Assembly (NCBI GenBank): GCA_964506935.1
Contig: CAZDOD010000141.1
Coordinates: 1-7,609 of the forward strand
Source: CAZDOD01 sp964506935
GTDB lineage: Bacteria; Desulfobacterota; Zymogenia; Zymogenales; Zymogenaceae
Reading direction: 5' to 3'
DNA length: 7,609 nucleotides
Every line of letters starts with the position of its first letter. Within the stretch, counting starts at the first letter, position 1. A model generated the notes under the pieces. That model searched no databases. It saw only the letters and a list, made by a program, of their open reading frames with translations, and was not told the origin of the DNA. This document shows positions 1 through 5,462 of this stretch, piece after piece. A program made the translations under genes and the position numbers.

Positions 1-74
1 ACCAGCCTCACCTCGGTACCGCTGCCGACTCCGGAAATCCTCGAACGTGCCAGCGCATAATGTCTTGAGTCCAT
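1..74 (-). CDS. Partial N-terminus, possibly DNA-processing protein DprA
   Basis: An ATG at 74-72 opens a minus-strand frame that runs off the left edge, giving about 24 residues that begin MDSRHYALARSRISGVGS. The pattern of a hydrophobic stretch followed by R-I-x-G-V-G resembles the N-terminal start of DprA/Smf (typically ALsRIpGiGp), the RecA loader for single-stranded DNA in natural transformation. The position just after a cpoB-LysM pair also fits, because dprA follows a LysM gene in Geobacter-like genomes as far as I recall. Against the call: the ATG has no Shine-Dalgarno sequence (the bases upstream read TTCTCCTG), and the terminator at 115-147 separates it from the LysM gene. It would therefore need its own promoter. 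Only a TTGACT (112-107) with a badly spaced TATATC (92-87) is visible. The identification rests on very few residues. Confidence 0.4.
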   Translation of the reverse strand, partial: MDSRHYALARSRISGVGSGTEVRL

Positions 75-114
75 CAGGAGAAAAAGGATATAATAATTTT
101 TTTTTAAGTCAAGA

Positions 115-147
115 CTAAAAAAGCGGCGTCAAGTCTCCCGACGCCGC
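115..147 (-). terminator. Rho-independent terminator of the cpoB-LysM unit
   Basis: Read on the minus strand, an 8-bp perfect GC-rich stem (GCGGCGTC at 147-140 pairing with GACGCCGC at 130-123) closes a 9-base loop and is followed directly by six T residues (122-117). It lies 26 bases beyond the stop codon of the LysM protein gene. The plus-strand side of the stem has no T run, so it works in one direction only. Confidence 0.9.
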
Positions 148-172
148 CATTATAGATACCAATTCTGAAAGA

Positions 173-1372
173 TTACTGAATCTGCAGGCGCACCATATCG
201 CCTAGTCTGACGACTTCGTTGGAACTGCTTATCACCGCCGTAGAAGTATACTCGCCGGCGTTCAGGACAACCAACCGCCCCACAACATCAGGTGGATATA
301 TTATGCCCCTATCAACTAGCCCCTCATCTACGCTCCCCTCTTCCAACATCTTCTGATACTCCTCGGCCGTCAGGCTACCCACATTGTATTCTTCATTCAA
401 CTGAAGTATATCAAAGACATTACCGACCCTCACCCCGTCGGCATAACCCCTGTCGATATAGACTATATCGTTTTCAGAGAGCATGGGGTTCCTGAGAGAA
501 TCGGTCTTCACCACAACTGAATATACGATGTATCCCACGACCGGATTTTTACCCTTTTTCACGTTTATGGTCTTTACCGTAGGCTCAAACGGCCTGATCC
601 TGTCCTTGATCTCAATGACGTCGTTTGCATTGCTGATCACGGCAGTCGCCGTTTTTCTGCCGAGGGCGGTCACCTCGAGCTCCCCGACCACCTTAATCGC
701 ATATCCTACATTTCCTCCCGTAACAGGATGCTTTACCATATTTACGACCCTGAATATCGAAAACAGGTCGCCGACCTTGAGTCCTACCATCTCATCGTCG
801 GGCAGCTTGATGAACACGATGTTGTCATCCGTGATCATCTTCCTCCCCTCGCGATCGTGATCTATGTAACCCGAATCATCGAGCTCCTCCTGAGATAAAA
901 ATCCCGAAAGGATGATCCTGGGGATGAAGTAGACATCCGAGGGCTCCATCTCAAATTCCTCCGTCTTCTCTATTTCCGGGAAAACATCGGTGGGGATAAA
1001 AGGCGGCGTAATTTGTGTCTCTTCGGGTATCTTTCTTATCATCGACTCTTCGACTATCTCCTCTGTCACCTCGGTCGGTGCCCTTCCCTCGAGATACAGC
1101 TCGTCTCCGGGCTTGATCCGATTCGGGTCTTTTATCTGCGGGTTCATCTCCCAGATGATCGGCCATTTTGCCGGGTCCTCATAGACCTCCTCCGATATCT
1201 TCCAGAGCGTGTCTCCCTCTTTTATTATATATATTCTAGTATCGGAGCTGGTCTTTGGGATAGTTCCCTCCTGCGCCGTGGCACTATAAAAGATAGGACT
1301 GAGAAGGGCTATCAAAAAGGCACCGATTAGAATATTTGTCAGGATATTTATAATCCTTACAGTCTTTTTCAT
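173..1372 (-). CDS. Exported LysM peptidoglycan-binding protein with duplicated C-terminal domain
   Basis: A 399-residue protein when started at the ATG at 1372. That start gives a textbook signal peptide (MKKTVRI, then a hydrophobic run, then SATAQ as probable cleavage site), with AAGG 8 bases upstream. The frame extends 13 codons further to a TTG at 1411, which I reject because it would place a hydrophobic extension before the KK n-region. Residues about 46-94 form one LysM domain (YIIKEGDTLWKIS, then NPQIKDPNRIKPGDELYL), which binds glycan strands of peptidoglycan. An acidic, proline-containing linker follows. Residues about 183-260 and 302-395 look like two copies of one beta-rich unit sharing D-x-IVYI, G(L/V)-x-VG-x-x-F-x-I, TAVIS and GD-x-VRL. 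I do not recognise this unit as a named family. The gene lies 97 bases after the cpoB-like gene and probably shares its mRNA. The likely role is in the cell envelope. Confidence 0.85.
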   Translation of the reverse strand: MKKTVRIINILTNILIGAFLIALLSPIFYSATAQEGTIPKTSSDTRIYIIKEGDTLWKISEEVYEDPAKWPIIWEMNPQIKDPNRIKPGDELYLEGRAPTEVTEEIVEESMIRKIPEETQITPPFIPTDVFPEIEKTEEFEMEPSDVYFIPRIILSGFLSQEELDDSGYIDHDREGRKMITDDNIVFIKLPDDEMVGLKVGDLFSIFRVVNMVKHPVTGGNVGYAIKVVGELEVTALGRKTATAVISNANDVIEIKDRIRPFEPTVKTINVKKGKNPVVGYIVYSVVVKTDSLRNPMLSENDIVYIDRGYADGVRVGNVFDILQLNEEYNVGSLTAEEYQKMLEEGSVDEGLVDRGIIYPPDVVGRLVVLNAGEYTSTAVISSSNEVVRLGDMVRLQIQ

Positions 1373-1469
1373 GGCAAAAACCTTAAAAAAATGTTTTATA
1401 TTTAGTCCCAAAGGGGCAAAAAATCATAAATGCGATCATCTGATCAAAGACGCCCTAATACTCAAAACA

Positions 1470-2228
1470 CTAAAGATCTATGAGCCTCTGCCTCGCGAGA
1501 TCGGCGGCCGGAGACTTGGGATATATGCTTATCAGGTCTCTCAACACCTCCTCCGCCTTTTCCTTTTTGCCCAGCTCGGCGTAAGAATATCCCAGCTTCA
1601 GCATGGCGTCCGGGACCTTGTCCCTGTCGGGAAAGCCGACCACTACCTTCTCGAAATTCTCGGCGGCATCCGTATATCTCTTCATAGAATAGTAACACTC
1701 CCCTATCCAGTAGTAGGCATTATCGGTGAGATCGTGGTCGGGATATTTCGTCACGAAGTCTACAAACCTTGGAAGCGCCGCCTTTGCGTTCTTGTTCATG
1801 ACCTCATCGAGGGCATTATCGTATAATGCCTGCGGGGCGTCCCCGGATGTCGTTTCCGTCTTTTCCACTTCCCTGTCAGGTGTTTTTTCCTCCTTTTCAG
1901 AGAGTCCTACTTTATCTTCTTTTAGGCTCTCTTCCGGAGGCGGGGCGATCTCCTCTTCCACGAGCGGCGTTTTCGTGACGCCCGAGATATATGCCGAGAC
2001 CGAGGCATCCAACCTATCGACCTTCTCGTTCAACTCCGCCACCTCACGCGTGAGATCGGCCATCTTGTACTCCATATCCACGACGCTCCTCTCAAGCTCG
2101 GTGGCAGACCTGTTGCTATCCATCCCATGGGTCGTAGCGGGGAGCTCACATCCAGAAAGGGAAAAGACCGATGATACAGCAAAAATAATGAAAATATAAA
2201 CTGGTGAATATCTTGCGAGACCTCTCAT
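1470..2228 (-). CDS. cpoB: CpoB/YbgF-like periplasmic TPR lipoprotein
   Basis: A 252-residue protein built like CpoB (YbgF), the periplasmic factor that links the Tol-Pal system to peptidoglycan synthesis during division. The N-terminus is a lipoprotein signal with lipobox LSGC (Cys27). Residues about 43-80 form heptad-rich coiled coil (VDMEYKMADLTREVAELNEK), as in the YbgF trimerisation domain. A low-complexity acidic and proline linker covers about 90-130. Residues about 133-252 hold three TPR-like repeats (ALYDNALDEVMNKNAKAAL; AYYWIGECYYSMKRYTDAAE; AMLKLGYSYAELGKKEKAEE), the YbgF C-terminal pattern. The start is well set by GGAGG (2239-2235) 6 bases upstream. E. coli CpoB is not lipidated, but lipobox versions are common elsewhere. 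No tol or pal gene is in the window, so the tie to Tol-Pal is inferred from family only. It could also be a BamD-like TPR lipoprotein, but the coiled coil argues for CpoB. Confidence 0.82.
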   Translation of the reverse strand: MRGLARYSPVYIFIIFAVSSVFSLSGCELPATTHGMDSNRSATELERSVVDMEYKMADLTREVAELNEKVDRLDASVSAYISGVTKTPLVEEEIAPPPEESLKEDKVGLSEKEEKTPDREVEKTETTSGDAPQALYDNALDEVMNKNAKAALPRFVDFVTKYPDHDLTDNAYYWIGECYYSMKRYTDAAENFEKVVVGFPDRDKVPDAMLKLGYSYAELGKKEKAEEVLRDLISIYPKSPAADLARQRLIDL

Positions 2229-2246
2229 TCTCGGCCTCCAAAATCA

Positions 2247-2299
2247 ATTATAATAAAGAGTCATAAACTCTAAATAACCGATTTTAACACTTTTGTCAA
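2247..2299 (-). promoter_or_regulatory. Tandem sigma70-type promoters for the cpoB-LysM unit
   Basis: Two overlapping promoter candidates read toward the cpoB-like gene. P1 has a perfect -35 TTGACA (2299-2294), a 17-base spacer and a weaker -10 TATTTA (2276-2271). P2 has -35 TTTAGA (2274-2269), a 16-base spacer and a perfect -10 TATAAT (2252-2247). P2 would start transcription around 2240, leaving a leader of about a dozen bases that begins almost at the ribosome binding site. P1 would give a leader of about 35 bases. Confidence 0.6.
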
Positions 2300-2376
2300 G
2301 GCGAATTCAAGCCCGATTTCTTTTTGTTTTTACTCCTATTTTGTGATATAAAGATGATGGAACTCGAAATTCTAAT

Positions 2377-2391
2377 ATATGTCATACATAT
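2377..2391. repeat. Perfect short inverted repeat, possible operator
   Basis: ATATGT-CAT-ACATAT is a 6-bp perfect inverted repeat with a 3-base spacer, lying 29 bases before the DUF4349 start codon in the divergent intergenic region (2229-2419). Its place near the expected promoter of the plus-strand gene would suit a dimeric regulator. The region is AT-rich, so a repeat of this size can arise by chance. I could not identify a convincing -35/-10 pair for the plus-strand gene. Confidence 0.25.
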
Positions 2392-2419
2392 CAAATAGTC
2401 AAAGGAGGACTAAAAGCCG

Positions 2420-3331
2420 ATGAAAATAGTAAGATCTAACATCCTATTTGTCTTTTTGATAATACCGCTCCTTTTTGTCTTTTCTTGCGAGAAGATGGAA
2501 TCGCCCTATCTGGGGAGTGAAATTGAGGACGAGGCCGGCATGGATATCGCCATGAAGTCCAAGGAATCGGGCGAGCTCATGGCTCCTCCCGGCCCGTCTT
2601 CCGGCGAGGCCCCCGCCCTCGAGATAAACCTAGAGACCATAATGATCATCAAGACCGCTGAGCTAAAGCTCAAGGTCGACGATTTTTTGGAGACCTTCGA
2701 AACAGTCCAGGGTATCGTCGATTCCGAGGGTGGTTTTATCGCCGATTCCTCCACCTACAAGTCCGAAGAGGACACAATGAGCGGTGATGTAACTATTCGG
2801 GTAGACCCCGATAAATTTGTGTCTCTGATCGACAAGATCAAAGTGCTCGGAGATTTGGAATATCAGAGGATCACAGGTGAAGACATCACGAAAGAGTATT
2901 ACGATCTGGAGGCGAGGCTGAAGAGCAAAGAGAATACAGAAAGGCGCCTTTTGGAGCTTCTTGCAAAACAGACAAAAAGCGTAAAAGACATACTCGAAGT
3001 CGAGATAGAACTCGGGAGGGTTCGCGAGGAGATAGAGAGCATGAAGGGGACACTCCGCTACTATGACAACCTCGTCGGCCTCTCTACCGTCCACCTCAAT
3101 ATGTATGAGCCGGAGCCGCTGGCGCTTTCTGCATCGAGGATCTTCGGCCCGATCAAAGAGGCGCTCAGAGATTCCCTTGTTATACTCTCGGAATCATTCG
3201 CCGCCATGATCTACTTCCTCATGGTCGTCATTCCGTGGGCGATCCTCGGTGTATGCCTGTTTTATATTATCAGGGCGATAGTGAGAAAGAGCCGGAAAAA
3301 GAAGGAAGAGACAAAAGCAAAAAAGAAGTAA
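2420..3331 (+). CDS. DUF4349-domain membrane lipoprotein
   Basis: A 303-residue protein with the DUF4349 architecture. The N-terminus is a signal with probable lipobox VFSC (Cys23), followed by a disordered Gly/Pro/Glu stretch to about residue 70. The DUF4349 core covers about 75-230: I-x-K-TAELKLKVDDF, GGFIADSS, VTIRVDPDKFVSLIDKI, EDITKEYYDLEARLKSKENTE, and YYDNLVGLSTVHLNMYEPEP. A coiled coil lies at about 163-212 inside it. A transmembrane helix follows at about 260-286, then a very basic tail (KSRKKKEETKAKKK) that should sit in the cytoplasm. The function of DUF4349 is not established, and its domain would face the periplasm. AGGAGG (2403-2408) lies 11 bases before the ATG, a slightly long spacing, but no other start is available. 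The gene is divergent from cpoB. Confidence 0.85.
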   Translation: MKIVRSNILFVFLIIPLLFVFSCEKMESPYLGSEIEDEAGMDIAMKSKESGELMAPPGPSSGEAPALEINLETIMIIKTAELKLKVDDFLETFETVQGIVDSEGGFIADSSTYKSEEDTMSGDVTIRVDPDKFVSLIDKIKVLGDLEYQRITGEDITKEYYDLEARLKSKENTERRLLELLAKQTKSVKDILEVEIELGRVREEIESMKGTLRYYDNLVGLSTVHLNMYEPEPLALSASRIFGPIKEALRDSLVILSESFAAMIYFLMVVIPWAILGVCLFYIIRAIVRKSRKKKEETKAKKK

Positions 3332-3345
3332 AACGATCCAAGGGT

Positions 3346-3374
3346 CGCAGGAGGGGATATCCTCCCCTCCTGCG
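3346..3374 (+). promoter_or_regulatory. Strong stem-loop that buries the Shine-Dalgarno sequence before cca
   Basis: A perfect 11-bp stem (CGCAGGAGGGG at 3346-3356 with CCCCTCCTGCG at 3364-3374) closes a 7-base loop (ATATCCT). It starts 14 bases after the DUF4349 stop and ends 9 bases before the cca ATG. The 5' arm contains AGGAGG (3349-3354), the only good ribosome binding sequence in the gap. It is 29 bases from the ATG and is paired when the stem forms. What follows the stem is TATCTAATT, not a T run, so it is not a typical intrinsic terminator. It may control cca translation, stabilise the upstream mRNA end, or be a degenerate terminator. Confidence 0.6.
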
Positions 3375-3383
3375 TATCTAATT

Positions 3384-4817
3384 ATGCCCAAAATCCCCTT
3401 AAGAAACATAATCCCCAACTACACCCTCTTGAGAGAAGTGATTGGAGAATCCGACGCCGAGGTCTACCTCGTCGGCGGCGCCGTGAGGGACTACATACTC
3501 GGGATGAAGGGCACGGATTTCGATTTCGTCGTATTCAGGGGCGAACCGAAAGGCCTCGCCGAGAGATGGTCAAAGGCCGTAAATGGGACACTCGTAATCC
3601 TCGATGAAAAGGAAAAGATATACCGTGTCGTATCGGGAAGATATGAATACGATTTCGCCCACCCGAAGGGACCGGATCCCGAGTCCGATGCGAAAAAAAG
3701 GGACTTTACGATAAATTCCCTCTTGGCCGACTTATCACAACCCAATCCGCCGATACTCGACTTTGCCGGCGGCATAAAAGATATCAAGAGAAAAAAAATA
3801 AGGGTGACTAACGATGCCGCCTTCTCAGACGACCCCTTGAGGCTTTTGAGGGGATTTCGATTTATGTCCGAGCTCTCCCATCTGAAATTTAAAATTGAGA
3901 GGTCTACGCTCGAAAAAATCTCGTCCGAAAGGGAACTCATCGGTGGCGTCGCCAAAGAACGTATAAGGGACGAGATCGCAAAGCTGTTTCTGTCAGATGG
4001 GTGCCACAGATCAGTCTATGGAATGAACGGGTTGGGGCTCCTCTCTTCGATATTTCCGGAGATCGAGAAAATGAGGGGGGTTGCGCAGAACAGGTATCAC
4101 ACAGAGGACGTATTGGGACATTCCTTATTGTGTCTAAAAAACCTTGAGTCGATAGTCCTAAATCCCAGGCCCTTTTTCAGAAGGAGGAGCGGTTTTATCT
4201 TGGACTATCTCGAAAAGCCGATGGGCGCGGGCTGGAAGAAATCATCCCTCCTGAAATTTGTCGCCCTATTCCACGACATCGGAAAGCCATTGGTCAAGAC
4301 CGAAAAGGGCGACGGGGAGTTCGCCTTTTACGGCCATGAAAATATCGGTGCGGAGGTTTTTAAAGCGATCGCAAAGAGAATCCTCATGAATAGAAGGGGG
4401 GTAAATTTTTCCACGACGCTCATCAAGAACCATATGAGGCTTTTATCCCTCGCATCAGCAGACAAGCTTACAAAGAGAGCGATTGCAAGGCTGATCAGGG
4501 ATGTCGGCGAGGAACTCCCCGCCCTGATGCTCCTGGGGATCTCCGACACTCTGGCGGGACACACGGACAAAAAAAGGCTGAAAATGAGCGTATCTCTGGT
4601 AAGAGATATTTTTCTTGTCTTCGATGAGATGAACCAATCAACCTTTAAGATCAAGCCCCTCATCGACGGGAGTGAGATAATGGAGGCGGCTGGGATCGAT
4701 GAGGGGATCGAGGTCGGAAGGCTAAAATCTGAGCTCGTCGAGGCACAGATTGCAGGAGAGGTCAAGACGAAAGGAGATGCAAAATGCTTCGTGAAAAAAA
4801 TGTCAAGAAGTATCTGA
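3384..4817 (+). CDS. cca: CCA tRNA nucleotidyltransferase / poly(A) polymerase family, with HD domain
   Basis: A 477-residue class II nucleotidyltransferase that would add CCA to tRNA 3' ends in the cytoplasm. Visible motifs in order: the catalytic loop YLVGGAVRD (residues 28-36), the metal-binding pair in TDFDFVV (D45 and D47), RDFTINSLL (106-114), the ribose/base-binding segment DDPLRLLRGFRF (149-160) and ERIRDEIAKLF (192-202). The C-terminal half is an HD phosphohydrolase-like domain with HTEDVLGHSLL (239-249), LFHDIGKP (295-302), YGHENIGAEVF (316-326) and IKNHMR (348-353). The HD metal ligands therefore seem intact. In E. coli CCA enzyme this domain gives 2',3'-cyclic phosphodiesterase and phosphatase activity. 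The ATG is the best start although it lacks an adjacent ribosome binding site, because the hairpin at 3346-3374 holds the only one. From motifs alone I cannot separate a full CCA enzyme from an A-adding enzyme or a poly(A) polymerase. The next gene overlaps its end. Confidence 0.88.
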   Translation: MPKIPLRNIIPNYTLLREVIGESDAEVYLVGGAVRDYILGMKGTDFDFVVFRGEPKGLAERWSKAVNGTLVILDEKEKIYRVVSGRYEYDFAHPKGPDPESDAKKRDFTINSLLADLSQPNPPILDFAGGIKDIKRKKIRVTNDAAFSDDPLRLLRGFRFMSELSHLKFKIERSTLEKISSERELIGGVAKERIRDEIAKLFLSDGCHRSVYGMNGLGLLSSIFPEIEKMRGVAQNRYHTEDVLGHSLLCLKNLESIVLNPRPFFRRRSGFILDYLEKPMGAGWKKSSLLKFVALFHDIGKPLVKTEKGDGEFAFYGHENIGAEVFKAIAKRILMNRRGVNFSTTLIKNHMRLLSLASADKLTKRAIARLIRDVGEELPALMLLGISDTLAGHTDKKRLKMSVSLVRDIFLVFDEMNQSTFKIKPLIDGSEIMEAAGIDEGIEVGRLKSELVEAQIAGEVKTKGDAKCFVKKMSRSI

Positions 4818-5344
4818 AGTGGGCCCATGTAACATCGAGGTTCATCCGATGGCTCAAGGTCGCAATGGGTATTATCCTCGTGTTTGCCTTTTTCCTCCCG
4901 TGGGCGGCACAGACCGAGGGGTGTGCCGACAGCGCCGTCGTGGTGAGGGACAACATCTCGGGATTCTCTCTTGTATACGAGGGGATCGCCCCCGAGGCGG
5001 TCGTATCGCCGATCCTCGGTATCGTCATCATCTTATTGGCGCTTTTTATAAAAGGAGTCGAGCTCCCGTTTACACGATCTATCGTGTCAATTCTGGAGGC
5101 CGTCGCCTCGTTTTACTCCTATGTATATATCTCATTCGGGATTTTTTTCTTGTCGGGCTTTCGTGAGCTATATGGTTTTGATTTGACCTTTGTCACGATA
5201 GTCAGTATCCCGTATGTATCTCTGGCCGAGGTCGTCGTCCACTTCCCGCTCTTAGACAAAAGGGGGAGGACAATCATGGTCGCCCTGCTTATGTTGATTA
5301 TCGTTGCGCTCGTTGTCTATAATCTTACGGGGCAGGGTCATTAA
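4784..5344 (+). CDS. Multi-pass membrane protein of unknown function
   Basis: A 186-residue protein that I cannot assign to a named family. It has a basic N-terminus (MLREKNVKKYLKW) and about five hydrophobic segments: roughly 24-43, 74-91, 99-125, 134-155 and 163-181. The first helix ends in FFLPWAAQ and is followed by a soluble loop with one cysteine (Cys47) and ISGFSLVYEG. A helix ending in LPW, then a Cys-containing loop, then SG-x-x-L is a pattern I recall in small uncharacterised bacterial membrane proteins. The start is well supported by AAGGAG (4771-4776) 7 bases before the ATG. The gene overlaps the cca end by 34 bases in a different frame, so the two are probably translationally coupled on one mRNA. 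No catalytic motif is visible. Confidence 0.75.
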   Translation: MLREKNVKKYLKWAHVTSRFIRWLKVAMGIILVFAFFLPWAAQTEGCADSAVVVRDNISGFSLVYEGIAPEAVVSPILGIVIILLALFIKGVELPFTRSIVSILEAVASFYSYVYISFGIFFLSGFRELYGFDLTFVTIVSIPYVSLAEVVVHFPLLDKRGRTIMVALLMLIIVALVVYNLTGQGH

Positions 5345-5371
5345 CATCGAAAAAAACCGGCGATAGATACC

Positions 5372-5398
5372 AAAAGGGGGCTGCTATCAACAGCCCCC
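5372..5398 (-). terminator. Terminator hairpin of the GMC oxidoreductase unit
   Basis: In the 118-base gap between convergent genes, an 8-bp perfect stem (GGGGGCTG at 5376-5383 with CAGCCCCC at 5391-5398) closes a 7-base loop. On the minus strand it is followed by only four T residues (5375-5372), then GG, with a longer T run about 15 bases further on. It is therefore a plausible but not ideal intrinsic terminator for the minus-strand genes. The plus-strand side continues as TCAAAATAGG without a T run, so I see no clear terminator for the cca/membrane-protein unit. The rest of the gap holds nothing I can name. Confidence 0.65.
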
Positions 5399-5462
5399 TC
5401 AAAATAGGATTTCAGTTTTGATTAAATCGCCATCTAATCCCAATTAGTAAATAATCGCCCCC

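Noticed and set aside
1..60. Plus-strand open frame ending in TAA at 58-60, as the tail of a rightward gene
   Set aside because: The 19 codons give a sequence without recognisable features and no plus-strand terminator follows. The minus-strand DprA-like reading fits better, but the left edge leaves this open.
1434..1445. GATCATCTGATC inverted repeat between the cpoB-like and LysM genes
   Set aside because: The stem is only 5 bp with a 2-base loop, not followed by a T run on the minus strand. It is too weak to call a terminator or operator.
1726..2199. Plus-strand open frame opposite the cpoB-like gene
   Set aside because: It is Ser-rich and mirrors the Glu/Lys-rich linker and coiled coil of the real gene.
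3346..3374. Hairpin before cca as a standard Rho-independent terminator
   Set aside because: The stem is strong but no T run follows on either strand. I list it as a regulatory or processing structure instead.
3491..3955. Minus-strand open frame opposite cca
   Set aside because: It is Ser/Phe/Pro-rich and lies fully inside the conserved nucleotidyltransferase domain, with no ribosome binding site or domain.
4328..4828. A 166-codon minus-strand open frame opposite the cca 3' end
   Set aside because: It is the complement of the HD-domain coding sequence, with Ser-rich low-complexity translation and no domain.
5345..5462. Small AT-rich inverted repeat (CTAAT-CCCA-ATTAG) and scattered ATCGCC copies in the convergent gap
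   Set aside because: They are short and low in complexity, consistent with chance in intergenic DNA.
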